Assembly: GCA_947175225.1 (NCBI GenBank)
Contig: CAMWLX010000041.1
Location: 1 to 14,297 of the forward strand
Length of the DNA: 14,297 nucleotides
Reading direction: 5' to 3'
From: an uncultured Porphyromonadaceae bacterium
Lineage (GTDB): Bacteria > Bacteroidota > Bacteroidia > Bacteroidales > Muribaculaceae
Shown: positions 1-7,900 of the stretch, one piece after another
Layout: every line of letters starts with the position of its first letter
How positions within the stretch are numbered: the stretch's first letter is position 1
Program-made: the position numbers and the translations under genes
Notes under the pieces: model-generated
Told to the model about the DNA's origin: nothing
Databases searched by the model: none
What the model saw: only the letters and a program-made list of their open reading frames with translations

Positions 1-23
1 TGTTTAGCACCTCTAATTTACTA

Positions 24-63
24 AATTTCCGTGACATACGGAAATTCTCAAAGCTTTTTTTTT
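24..63 (+). terminator. Possible terminator of an upstream gene
   Basis: A perfect 9-bp stem (24-32 with 38-46, loop GACAT) is followed after 8 bases by a run of nine T (55-63). The gap between stem and T-run is larger than in a classical intrinsic terminator, so this is a weak to moderate call. It would end a plus-strand gene lying left of the window. Confidence 0.4.
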
Positions 64-123
64 CAAAATCTTATGCCGTCAGGCTAAATCCGAAACTTGA
101 GTAATTAATAAAAGTATAGAAGT

Positions 124-486
124 ATGAATATAAAAGTAATTTGCGCATCTATTCTTGCTTATATAGTAGGACTTGCACGTATAGCAGGTGGAGTAATCAG
201 TATCAGTTCCTCTACTTCCGGCACTGATACTGGAATTGGTATAGTGCTTATTGCTATCGGGCTGTTTATTTGTCTAAGTATCACGATACTTTTGATAAAA
301 CGATCTATGTTTTGGTTTATGATGATGGCGCTTTCAGTGATATTATTCTGGCTTGATGGTCTCGTCAATGGATTCCTTCTCTTCGGGCATCCTCAGATGT
401 CAGGGCAGATTATCAACTTATGTTGCGTAATGGCAATATTGATGCTTGCGTATCCTATTGCAAAAGGTAATAACACAGGGGTTTAA
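124..486 (+). CDS. Small four-helix integral membrane protein, unrecognised
   Basis: I do not recognise this 120-residue protein. It has about four hydrophobic stretches (residues roughly 5-27, 36-58, 62-87 and 95-113). The first two are separated by a short Ser/Thr/Gly-rich loop, and a Lys-Arg pair follows the second helix. There is no signal-peptide cleavage site, lipobox or catalytic motif. It probably sits in the inner membrane. It lies 50 bp upstream of dapF on the same strand, but a candidate dapF promoter sits between them, so co-transcription is uncertain. Its stop codon lies inside an A/T-rich repeat (483-511) that recurs inverted after dapL. The ATG at 124 is the only good start. 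That it is a real gene rests on its hydrophobic pattern and its position filling the gap; function unknown. Confidence 0.65.
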   Translation: MNIKVICASILAYIVGLARIAGGVISISSSTSGTDTGIGIVLIAIGLFICLSITILLIKRSMFWFMMMALSVILFWLDGLVNGFLLFGHPQMSGQIINLCCVMAILMLAYPIAKGNNTGV

Positions 487-511
487 AGGTTTAAGAGTTT
501 AGGCTATAGGT
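483..511 (+). repeat. A/T-rich interspersed repeat, left copy
   Basis: TTAAAGGTTTAAGA (483-496) and CTATAGGT (504-511) have exact reverse-complement matches after dapL, at 2713-2726 and 2693-2700, in mirrored order. The pair therefore brackets dapF-dapL as an imperfect inverted repeat. This copy overlaps the stop codon of the upstream membrane-protein gene. Such low-complexity intergenic repeats look like a dispersed family, but that cannot be shown from one window. Confidence 0.55.
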
Positions 512-518
512 AATTTTG
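511..518 (+). promoter_or_regulatory. Candidate Bacteroidota -7 box for dapF
   Basis: TAATTTTG at 511-518 matches the Bacteroidota -7 consensus TAnnTTTG exactly and ends 18 bases before the dapF ATG. No clear TTTG -33 element lies 19-23 bp upstream. The call rests on the -7 box and its placement, and it implies a very short leader. Confidence 0.35.
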
Positions 519-536
519 TTTAGATATTTTTAAATT

Positions 537-1373
537 ATGAAATTCACGAAGATGCATGGATGTGGCAATGACTATGTCTATATCGATTGCCGTGAGGGAG
601 TGCCTGAGAATGTCAATGAGTTGGCAATCAAGCTCAGCGATAGGCATAAAGGGATTGGAGGAGATGGCATTATCTTGATTTGCAGTTCAGATAAAGCCGA
701 TTTCTTGATGCGCATTTTCAATGCTGACGGTTCGGAAGGAAAGATGTGCGGGAATGGCATACGATGTGTGGCAAAATACGTATTTGACAAGGGTCTGACC
801 GACAAGCATCATCTTGAGATAGACTCTCTTTCGGGAGTCAAGATAATTGACATCGACGAAAATGCCAAACCGGGAGATCTTGAGACATGGGTCACCGTCG
901 ATATGGGAAAGCCGAAGACTGAGACAATTGAAGAAACAATCAAGCTCTCCGATGGCTATGAACTCACAGGAAGCATAATTTCGATGGGAAATCCGCATTT
1001 TGTAGTATATTCTAATCAAACTCCATCCGATGCAATGGTGCTTAGACAAGGACCTCTTGCTGAAAAGCACGAGAGATTCCCTGATCGGTCAAACATTGAA
1101 TTTGCGAAAGTCACGGGAGAAGATGAAGTTGAAATGCGAGTCTGGGAACGAGGCAGCGGTGAGACAATGGCATGCGGAACAGGAGCTTGCGCAACGGCTG
1201 TAGCAGCTATCCATCGTGGTCTGACAGGAAATGATGTGACTGTGCATTTGCGTGGAGGAGATTTGCGGATTCGGCTGGATGAGCGAGGTCATGTGTTGAT
1301 GACCGGGCCAGCGGTCACTGTCTTCGACGGAGTTCTAAATCCTCGATTCTCAATTCTAAATTCTAAATTCTAA
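537..1373 (+). CDS. dapF: Diaminopimelate epimerase
   Basis: This cytoplasmic, cofactor-independent racemase interconverts LL- and meso-diaminopimelate, giving the meso-DAP used in peptidoglycan and as the lysine precursor. The 278-residue protein shows the family hallmarks. The N-terminal MHGCGNDYVYID motif starts at residue 6. The first catalytic cysteine is C71 in GKMCGNGIRC, and the second is C213 in the GETMACGTGAC motif. These two form the thiolate pair that moves the alpha proton. dapL follows 16 bp downstream and makes the substrate, so the two act in sequence. The body of the enzyme ends near residue 265. The last 13 residues (266-278) are encoded by a 7-bp tandem repeat that continues past the stop, so this tail is almost certainly non-functional read-in. 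The start at 537 is supported by the conserved N-terminus. Identification is secure. Confidence 0.97.
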   Translation: MKFTKMHGCGNDYVYIDCREGVPENVNELAIKLSDRHKGIGGDGIILICSSDKADFLMRIFNADGSEGKMCGNGIRCVAKYVFDKGLTDKHHLEIDSLSGVKIIDIDENAKPGDLETWVTVDMGKPKTETIEETIKLSDGYELTGSIISMGNPHFVVYSNQTPSDAMVLRQGPLAEKHERFPDRSNIEFAKVTGEDEVEMRVWERGSGETMACGTGACATAVAAIHRGLTGNDVTVHLRGGDLRIRLDERGHVLMTGPAVTVFDGVLNPRFSILNSKF

Positions 1374-1387
1374 ATTCTAAATTATTA
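1332..1387 (+). repeat. 7-bp tandem repeat spanning the dapF stop codon
   Basis: Four perfect ATTCTAA units occupy 1353-1380. Degenerate units flank them: GTTCTAA at 1332, ATCCTCG at 1339, ATTCTCA at 1346 and ATTATTA at 1381. The array covers the last 13 codons and the stop of dapF and stops 2 bp before the dapL ATG. Because 7 is not a multiple of 3, successive units are read in different frames, and the dapF stop arises within the third perfect unit. Confidence 0.9.
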
Positions 1388-1389
1388 AG

Positions 1390-2658
1390 ATGACAAGGGT
1401 AAATGATAATTTTCTCTTGCTTCCGGAATCATACCTATTTTCGGAGGTGGCGAGAAGGGTAAAGGATTTTCAGGAAAAGAATCCTGATGTGAAGGTGATA
1501 AGAATGGGAATAGGCGATGTGACGCGCCCTCTGTGTAAGGCTGCTATCGAAGCCATGCATCGTGCTGTGGAGGATGAAGCAGACACCGCGACTTTCCATG
1601 GTTATGGACCGGAACAAGGCTACGCATTTCTTCGCGATAAGATTGCTGAATTCGATTATAATAAAAGAGGCATAGATATCCTGCCGGATGAAATATTTAT
1701 AGGGGATGGAGCAAAGAGCGACCTTGGAAATTTCTTTGACATCCTTTCACAAGATTCCACTGTGGCAGTCACAGATCCTGTCTACCCTGTGTATGTAGAC
1801 ACCAATGTGATGGGAGGAAGAGGGGGACAGCGCTCAGGAGAACATCACGAGGGCATAATATATATTCCTATCAACAAAGCAAATGGCTATACACCTCAAC
1901 TGCCCGCACAACGTCCGGACGTAATCTATTTGTGCAGTCCCAATAATCCTACCGGCACTGCCATGACACGCAGCGACCTCAAGATATGGGTAGATTATGC
2001 CCGGAAAGAAGGCAGCATCATTCTATTCGATTCAGCATACGAAGCATATATCCATAGCGATGTTGTTCCTCACAGTATATATGAAATCGAAGGAGCTAAG
2101 GAAGTGGCTGTGGAATTCAGAAGTTTTTCAAAGACAGCCGGTTTTACGGGTGTGCGTTGCGGCTACACTGTAGTGCCATTTGCCCTTAAAGGGAGGGATT
2201 CAAAAAGAGAAGAAGTGAGCCTCAACCATCTTTGGAACCGCCGTCAATGCACTAAATTCAACGGAGCATCCTACATCTCTCAGCGAGCAGCGGAAGCAGT
2301 TTATTCAAAAGAAGGAAGAAAGCAGATTGAAGAAACTATTGAATACTATATGAAAAATGCTCGGATGATGCGCAAATCATTGCGTGAAGCCGGATATGAC
2401 GTGATAGGAGGAATAGATTCCCCATATATCTGGCTGAAGACTCCGGAAGGCATGACATCATGGGAATTCTTCCACTTTCTTCTTTATGAGCATGGCATAG
2501 TAGGAACTCCAGGCTCCGGATTCGGAGCTGAAGGAGAAGGGTACCTAAGGCTTACAGCTTTCAATACTCATGAGGCGACGGAGGAAGCGCTCTCCAGAAT
2601 GCATAATGAACAATTCATAATTGAGTCGTGCGAAAATGAACCCGAATGCCACTTATAG
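1390..2658 (+). CDS. dapL: LL-diaminopimelate aminotransferase
   Basis: This PLP-dependent class I/II aminotransferase converts tetrahydrodipicolinate directly to LL-diaminopimelate using glutamate. It bypasses the succinylated or acetylated intermediates of the dapD/dapC/dapE route. The 422-residue protein has the fold-type I signatures. CSPNNPTG (182-189) carries the pyridine-oxygen-binding N186, FDSAYEAY carries D214 and Y217, and SFSKTAGFTGVRCG has K248 as the Schiff-base lysine. The DapL-type N-terminus (FLLLPESYLFSEVARRV) and the RMGIGDVTRP segment separate it from ordinary aspartate aminotransferases. The gene follows dapF by 16 bp, most of it tandem repeat, and is probably co-transcribed with it. 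The product feeds the DapF epimerase. No obvious Shine-Dalgarno sequence precedes the ATG, which is common in this phylum. Identification is secure. Confidence 0.96.
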   Translation: MTRVNDNFLLLPESYLFSEVARRVKDFQEKNPDVKVIRMGIGDVTRPLCKAAIEAMHRAVEDEADTATFHGYGPEQGYAFLRDKIAEFDYNKRGIDILPDEIFIGDGAKSDLGNFFDILSQDSTVAVTDPVYPVYVDTNVMGGRGGQRSGEHHEGIIYIPINKANGYTPQLPAQRPDVIYLCSPNNPTGTAMTRSDLKIWVDYARKEGSIILFDSAYEAYIHSDVVPHSIYEIEGAKEVAVEFRSFSKTAGFTGVRCGYTVVPFALKGRDSKREEVSLNHLWNRRQCTKFNGASYISQRAAEAVYSKEGRKQIEETIEYYMKNARMMRKSLREAGYDVIGGIDSPYIWLKTPEGMTSWEFFHFLLYEHGIVGTPGSGFGAEGEGYLRLTAFNTHEATEEALSRMHNEQFIIESCENEPECHL

Positions 2659-2692
2659 TGTTAATTATATGTGATTTTATAGGGCTTATATG

Positions 2693-2726
2693 ACCTATAG
2701 GTCCTATAAATTTCTTAAACCTTTAA
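2693..2726 (+). repeat. A/T-rich interspersed repeat, right copy (inverted)
   Basis: ACCTATAG (2693-2700) and TCTTAAACCTTTAA (2713-2726) are exact reverse complements of two blocks found before dapF. The segment also contains a perfect 12-bp palindrome (GACCTATAGGTC, 2692-2703) and a 7-bp stem pairing 2677-2683 with 2703-2709. It continues into A/C/T-only sequence with an approximate AACCTTT period up to about 2737. No T-run follows, so it is not called a terminator. Confidence 0.5.
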
Positions 2727-2770
2727 CCTTTTAACTTATACACCTATAAACCTCTTAAATATAAATAACT

Positions 2771-3235
2771 ATGGAAAATAATATTAATCTCGCAGCAGCT
2801 CAAGCAGCGGCTGAAGTATCGAAAACCGCAGCAGAAGTATCATCAGAATCAGCAAAGATTGCAGCCGAGTCAGGATTTGCAGCAGCCAAGGATATGGCAG
2901 CAGAAAAAATAGCCGATGCAAAAGACATGTTTGCAGACGCTAAGGATGTAGCAGCAGAGAAGTTGGCAGCTGCAAAGACTGCGGCAGCCGATAAAATGGC
3001 TGATGCTCAGGAAGCAGCTCAGGAAGCAGCAGCCCAAGCTCAAGACAAGGCATCTCAATTGAAAGACAATCTTCAAGACAAACTTGCAGATGCAAAGGAA
3101 GCACTTGGAGATAAAGTGGATCAGGCAAAAGACAAATTGAGCGGTTTTGCAGCCCAAGCATTGGGAAAGATCTCTGAATTCGCATCAAAGGCATCTGAAG
3201 TAGCCGCTCAGAAGGCAAAAGATCTCTCTGACTAA
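2771..3235 (+). CDS. Alanine-rich LEA-like helical repeat protein
   Basis: This 154-residue protein is about 32% alanine (49 residues), with most of the rest Lys, Asp, Glu, Gln and Ser. It lacks Cys, Trp, Tyr, His, Arg and Pro entirely. From about residue 36 to 125 it repeats AAEK, ADAKD and QDKLADAK-type blocks with a roughly 11-residue period (for example 43-53, 54-64, 65-75 and 76-86). This gives a long amphipathic helix. The pattern resembles group 3 LEA proteins and apolipoprotein-like helices, which are linked in other organisms to protection of proteins or membranes under drying or stress. That comparison is by composition and periodicity only. There is no signal peptide or membrane segment, so it is probably cytoplasmic. 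It stands 112 bp after dapL and ahead of a strong terminator. It could also be an envelope- or nucleoid-associated coiled protein. Confidence 0.8.
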   Translation: MENNINLAAAQAAAEVSKTAAEVSSESAKIAAESGFAAAKDMAAEKIADAKDMFADAKDVAAEKLAAAKTAAADKMADAQEAAQEAAAQAQDKASQLKDNLQDKLADAKEALGDKVDQAKDKLSGFAAQALGKISEFASKASEVAAQKAKDLSD

Positions 3236-3254
3236 AATATGGAGTTATTGTAAG

Positions 3255-3321
3255 ACGCACGCGGAGCGGGCTAACTATTATATTAAGACACGCGAGGACG
3301 CACCCGGAGGATGCTAACTAT
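3255..3321 (+). repeat. Imperfect 24-bp direct repeat including the terminator's left arm
   Basis: The segment at 3255-3278 recurs at 3298-3321 with 20 of 24 bases identical, and both copies end in GCTAACTAT. The second copy forms the left arm of the hairpin terminator at 3300-3348. The first copy could pair, less well, with the same right arm. This suggests local duplication, possibly a remnant of a second hairpin. Confidence 0.65.
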
Positions 3322-3356
3322 ATACTGTAGTTAGCGACTTCCGGGTGCATTTTCTT
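3300..3356 (+). terminator. Long hairpin terminator after the alanine-rich gene
   Basis: A 9-bp GC-rich stem (3300-3308 with 3340-3348) continues through a partly paired 4-base segment into a second 8-bp stem (3313-3320 with 3328-3335) closing a 7-base loop. The 3' side runs into ATTTTCTT. It lies 65 bp after the stop of the alanine-rich gene and should separate it from the next operon. The interrupted T-tract makes it somewhat less than ideal. Confidence 0.75.
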
Positions 3357-3418
3357 GTGTATCATTGCGTCAAAATTTATTCCTTTTTTGCGTGATTTTT
3401 AATTTTATTGATTAGATA

Positions 3419-3450
3419 ATTGCTTATAACGCTACTTTTGATTAACTTTG
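3419..3450 (+). promoter_or_regulatory. Candidate promoter of the lipoprotein-SUI1-AddA operon
   Basis: TAACTTTG (3443-3450) matches the Bacteroidota -7 consensus TAnnTTTG exactly. A TTG (3420-3422, context ATTG) lies 20 bp upstream, as expected for the -33 element. The site is 53 bases before the lipoprotein ATG and downstream of the preceding terminator, which is where a promoter is needed. Confidence 0.5.
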
Positions 3451-3468
3451 CAATTATTTAGCAATTTT

Positions 3469-3496
3469 GCATTATGAATTTAGCATTGTGAATTGA
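3469..3496 (+). repeat. 14-bp tandem repeat in the operon leader
   Basis: GCATTATGAATTTA (3469-3482) is followed directly by GCATTGTGAATTGA (3483-3496), with 12 of 14 bases identical. It sits in the presumed 5' leader just before the lipoprotein ATG. No function is visible. Confidence 0.6.
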
Positions 3497-3503
3497 TCAA
3501 ACT

Positions 3504-4586
3504 ATGAATAAAATAGCAAGATATTTTGTGGCAATGGCTTCAATCACAGCCATTGCGCTCGCCGGAGGATGCGGCGAAAAGGGATTTAAGATTGAAGGAC
3601 AACTCGCTGACAGCAACGGCGATAAAGTTCTACTTGAAAAAGCCGACTATTCAGGCTATTGGACTATAGTAGACTCTACCCGCACTGACAAAAAGGGCAA
3701 TTTTAAGTTTTCACAACCTCAGCAGAGCGGTCCGGAAATCTTCCGTCTGACTCTTGACGACAAATACATATACCTCCCTGTTGATTCCACAGAAACTCTG
3801 ACAGTGACAAGCTCAAAAGGCCAGTTTGGACACAATTTCACGGTGACAGGAACGGAGCAGGCTGAACGCATGGCTCAATTTGAAAAGGACCTCATCGCAT
3901 TTGTGCCTAATATAGACAACGCTGATTCGCTCAAAAACTTCAAAAGACGCATCTACAACGAATATATGCATGATGGGCGTGGAAGCGTAATGACCTATTA
4001 CATCTTGACAAAGACTATAGGCAACCGTGCGCTATTCGATCCATCGACTGAAGACTACCGCTATATAGTGGCTGTGGCAAATAATTACAAACAGTTCCGA
4101 CCAGACGATGCACACGCACCTTTCCTTCTCAACCTTGCCATGGCTGCCCAGCGTCATCACAACGATCAAAACGGCATACGCACTGTCATCAATGCAGAGG
4201 AAATCAAGGTGCTTGAAATTGCACTCAACGATGAGAACGGGAAGGAGCAGAAACTCACAGATATGGTTGGGAAAGGAAAACCGGTAGTGGTAGCATTTAC
4301 CCTGATGCGCGATGGTGTCACCCCTGAAATCAACCGTCAGCTTGCAGAACTCTATAAAGCAGGAAGGGTAGATATCTATAATGTAAGCCCTGACCGCGAC
4401 CAGTATGGCTGGCGCGAAGCAGCCAGCAACCTTCCTTGGACTACAGTGCTTGACCCATCTGCCGGACAAGATAAGGTATTCCTCCAATATAATGTAGGAC
4501 AATTGCCTACCTTCTTCATCTATAATGCCAACGGCGAATTGACAGCACGTTGCGCAAGCGTAAAAGAAATTAGAGAAAAACTCTGA
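3504..4586 (+). CDS. Lipoprotein with DUF4369 domain and thioredoxin-like fold lacking CxxC
   Basis: The 360-residue protein starts with a basic and hydrophobic signal peptide (MNKIARYF onward) ending in ALAGGC. C23 is the likely lipidated cysteine, although -3 is Ala instead of the usual Leu. It is expected to be anchored in the periplasm or outer membrane. Residues about 27-105 resemble the DUF4369 beta-sandwich found at the N-terminus of many Bacteroidota thiol-disulfide proteins. Residues about 245-360 look like a TlpA/thioredoxin fold: the KPVVVAF strand (259-265), a helix, the VDIYNVS strand, and GQLPTFFIYNANG with the cis-proline at P335. Where CxxC should follow the first strand the sequence reads TLMRDGVTP (266-274), so redox activity is not expected. 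It opens a three-gene run, with SUI1 starting 2 bp after its stop. The real role is unknown; binding or structural use of the fold is likely. Confidence 0.85.
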   Translation: MNKIARYFVAMASITAIALAGGCGEKGFKIEGQLADSNGDKVLLEKADYSGYWTIVDSTRTDKKGNFKFSQPQQSGPEIFRLTLDDKYIYLPVDSTETLTVTSSKGQFGHNFTVTGTEQAERMAQFEKDLIAFVPNIDNADSLKNFKRRIYNEYMHDGRGSVMTYYILTKTIGNRALFDPSTEDYRYIVAVANNYKQFRPDDAHAPFLLNLAMAAQRHHNDQNGIRTVINAEEIKVLEIALNDENGKEQKLTDMVGKGKPVVVAFTLMRDGVTPEINRQLAELYKAGRVDIYNVSPDRDQYGWREAASNLPWTTVLDPSAGQDKVFLQYNVGQLPTFFIYNANGELTARCASVKEIREKL

Positions 4587-4588
4587 TT

Positions 4589-4936
4589 ATGGACTGGAAA
4601 GACGCATTGGCTTCATTGAGTGGGCTGCCGGAAGGCGACGACTCCCCTACCATGCAACCGGAAAACCAGACCACCGGACAAGCAGACCACCAAACACCAA
4701 AGCAAAAATCAGCACTTCACGTGCTGATTGAGAAAAAAGGTCGTGGAGGGAAGACTGCCACAATCATTGAAGGATTTGAAATTACGGATGAGGAAATCGA
4801 CGAAATAGCACGCACACTACGAAAAAAACTTGGCACTGGAGGAAGCGCACGTGGAGGCGAGATCCTCATTCAAGGGGACAGGAAAAACGATGTCATCAAT
4901 CATCTGAAAGGAATGGGATTTAAAGTGAAGGGATAA
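4589..4936 (+). CDS. SUI1/YciH-family translation initiation factor
   Basis: The 115-residue protein has a flexible, polar N-terminus (1-40) and a SUI1/eIF1-like domain (about 42-115). The family signature is clear: EKKGRGGKTATIIEGF (48-63), then LRKKLGTGGSARGGEILIQG (78-96) and a C-terminal strand ending KGMGFKVKG. Archaeal and eukaryotic relatives (aIF1/eIF1) act on the small ribosomal subunit in start-codon selection. Bacterial YciH-type proteins are widespread in this phylum, but their role is less settled. It begins 2 bp after the lipoprotein stop, and its TAA overlaps the ATG of the helicase gene by one base, so the three are probably translationally coupled. The protein family is secure; its physiological job here is inferred. 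Confidence 0.93.
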   Translation: MDWKDALASLSGLPEGDDSPTMQPENQTTGQADHQTPKQKSALHVLIEKKGRGGKTATIIEGFEITDEEIDEIARTLRKKLGTGGSARGGEILIQGDRKNDVINHLKGMGFKVKG

Positions 4937-7900
4937 TGCTACAACTACAGAGAGCTTCCGCCGGCTCGGGAAAGACGTATACCCTGGCGAAGAAATTTAT
5001 TGAATATTATATTTCCCATGCAGACGACACTGGCAAACGTCGGATTCGTCCGGTCAGGGCATTGCGTGAATCTCTGCAGCACATACTTGCCATAACCTTC
5101 ACAAACAAAGCCACCAACGAGATGAAGCTACGCATCGTAGACAAACTCAATGCGTTGGCTTCATGGACTCCCGACATACCCATAAAGGATGTAGATTATC
5201 TTAAGGATTTCATGGAAGAATTTGAATGCAGTCCTCAAGAAATCGCCACACAATGCAAATATGCCCTAAAGGTGTTGCTGACAGACTATGGTGATTTCAA
5301 AGTATCTACAATTGACTCATTCTTCCAGACAGTGCTCCGCACATTTGCCTACGAAGCAGACCTTGACGACACATATCAGCTTGAGCTCGACTCCAACTAT
5401 GTCACACAAATGGGGCTTGATACTACCCTCGACGAAATAGACACTTCCAGGCAGTCAACACAAGGGGCAGCCTGGATAAAGAATATGATGGAAAATAAGG
5501 CTGCCACTGGCAAAGGATGGAATATTTTCCAGAAAAATGAAAGTGACTACAACGTCTACGGAGAAATCCTGAATGCCAGCAGAAACTTAGCTAAAGAAGA
5601 CTTTAAGGAGATCAGAGAAAGCTTAGACACATACTTCGAGGAGAATCCAGACTTTTACAAGACTTACAAACAGCTTTGCGAACTCTACGAAAAAGGGCAA
5701 CGTGAAGCCTTCGACAAGATGAGGGCTGCCGCAGGCTCTGTAAGGGCAGCTTTCAAGGCAGCAGGTCTCAATATGGATGAGACAGCTGGGAGCTACCTTG
5801 CATCAAGAGTAAAGAAAATGGCTGCAAGTTGGAGTTGGGATCATTCAGTAGAGGATGGGGCCACGTTCAAGATTCCGGAGTTCACAAGGAAGGGGGCCAC
5901 CACAAGAGTATTCCACCCTAAAAAAGATAATCCCCATCTCGGCACAGCAATAGAAGACCATATCGAAGCCCTCGCCATAGAGATGTATGAGCGATTTGAT
6001 GAATGGCGCAATGAGGCTAAATCCGACAAAATGAAGCGATGGAAAATCTATCGCGCCACAATGCCATATGTCGGCCTTCTGCATAACGTCAGAAACAACT
6101 CACGTCTGTTTCTGACCGACACCAACACTGTGGAACTTGGTGAGACCAATTCGATCCTCAGGCGCATCATCGGCGATGACGATGCTCCATTCGTCTACGA
6201 ACGACTTGGCAGCCGATTGGAGCATTTCCTCATTGATGAGTTTCAGGATACAAGCAAGCTCCAATGGGATAATCTTCGGCCACTGCTAATTGAGAGTGAA
6301 GGAAAGGGAAACGACAACCTTATCATAGGAGATGCAAAGCAAAGTATCTACCGCTTCCGCAATGCCGACCCAAGTCTCATCACTACCAAAGTTCCGACGG
6401 AATTTGCTCACACTTGCATGCAACGAGGCACTACTCCGGCAGAAAACACCAATTGGCGAAGCAGCGAACGGATTGTGAAATTCAACAACCTGTTTTTCCG
6501 ATTCTTTTCCAAGGAACTTGGGGATCGCATGGAGCAACTTTATTCCAACACCGTGCAACCTGCCTCCCATAAAAACGACAAGGGATATGTGAAGATTCAG
6601 CTCTTTCAAGAAGAACCGACTGAAGACAAAATTCCGCTACACTTCAGTGAGATACCCTTGCTCATCGAGAATATGCTGAGCCGAGGATATGCTATGAGCG
6701 AGATAGCCGTACTTGTCGACACAAATGAGCAGGGTACACAAGTCATCGAAAGCATCATGCGCTATAATAACAATGATGACACAGCGCGGAAGATCAAATT
6801 CATAAGCGCTGACTCTCTGAAGATCGGGGAGTCTCCGGCTGTCCAGACCGTGATATCGATATTGGAAGCCATCAACAATGGCACGAAAGCAAAGTTATAT
6901 CCAAAGGAAGAACGTAAGGAAAAAGGGGCTGGAGAATGGAGCAAACTGAAGGCAGACTTCAGTTTCTTTGCCATGCATAATTCAGATGCTCCGCTTTCTG
7001 AATTGCTTACAAGGTTTCTTGATGGAGAATATAACCCGGATGCCATACGCGAAATGCTCGCCGAGATGAGCACCACTGTGCTTCCAGCGCTTGTAGAAAA
7101 TATTATCCGGCAATTCATCCCATCCAACAAACGACAGTCAGAAGTGATTTTCTTGGCAGCTTTGCAGGATATGGTGATTGAATACTGCGAAGGACATACG
7201 GCAGACATAGCTTCATTCCTTCAATGGTGGAACAAGAAAGGACACTCCAAATCCGTTTCCTCACCTGAAGGCACAGATGCCGTCAACATAATGACAGTCC
7301 ACAAATCAAAAGGTCTGGAATTCAGATGCGTTATAGTACCTTTCTCAAAGCAGACAATCAAGCCGGCCTCTGTCCAGAAAGAATGGATATGGGTGAAGCC
7401 CGACCTTTCTGAAGCTGAGGAAAGTATGGGTGTGACGCAGATTCCATGGATTCCCGTCTGGAGTGAATCTAAGCTCAACGATACCAAACACAAGGATCAG
7501 TATCAAGAATATCTTGATAATTATATGACCGACAAGGTCAATATGGCATATGTGGCATACACACGTGCAATCGACGAATTATATGTCTATACTCCTTGTA
7601 AAATTAAGGAGGATGGCACTGTATCGGATACTTCCCGCATAGGGGCTTTCTTATGGAGATGCGGCACTGAAGCAGAAAAAATCATCGATGATCTCAATGC
7701 AACTTATCCGGAAATTTCCGATTATATCCCCAGTGCCGAAGAAATCACGGTAGACTCAGATGGATGCTCTTGGAGTTTTGGGATTCCGCTTGCTAAGGAA
7801 GAAATTGAGGCAGGTCGCAAAGAAAAGGAAGACTCGTCAGAAAGCATTACAATCAATAATTATAGATGCGCCCAAACGATCCCGGAAATTCTCTGTACAG

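Noticed and set aside
1332..1387. Possible CRISPR-like or phage attachment repeat
   Set aside because: The units are 7 bp, contiguous and without spacers, and no integrase or cas gene is near.
2677..2709. Palindromic hairpin after dapL as a terminator
   Set aside because: The stems are short and A/T-rich and no T-run follows. It fits better as part of the repeat block.
4032..4502. 156-codon open frame on the minus strand inside the lipoprotein gene
   Set aside because: It lies wholly antisense to a well-supported gene and shows no protein motif or plausible upstream signals.
6762..7208. 148-codon minus-strand frame inside the helicase gene
   Set aside because: It is antisense to the helicase gene, Ser-rich in the way of reverse-frame shadows, and has no recognisable domain.
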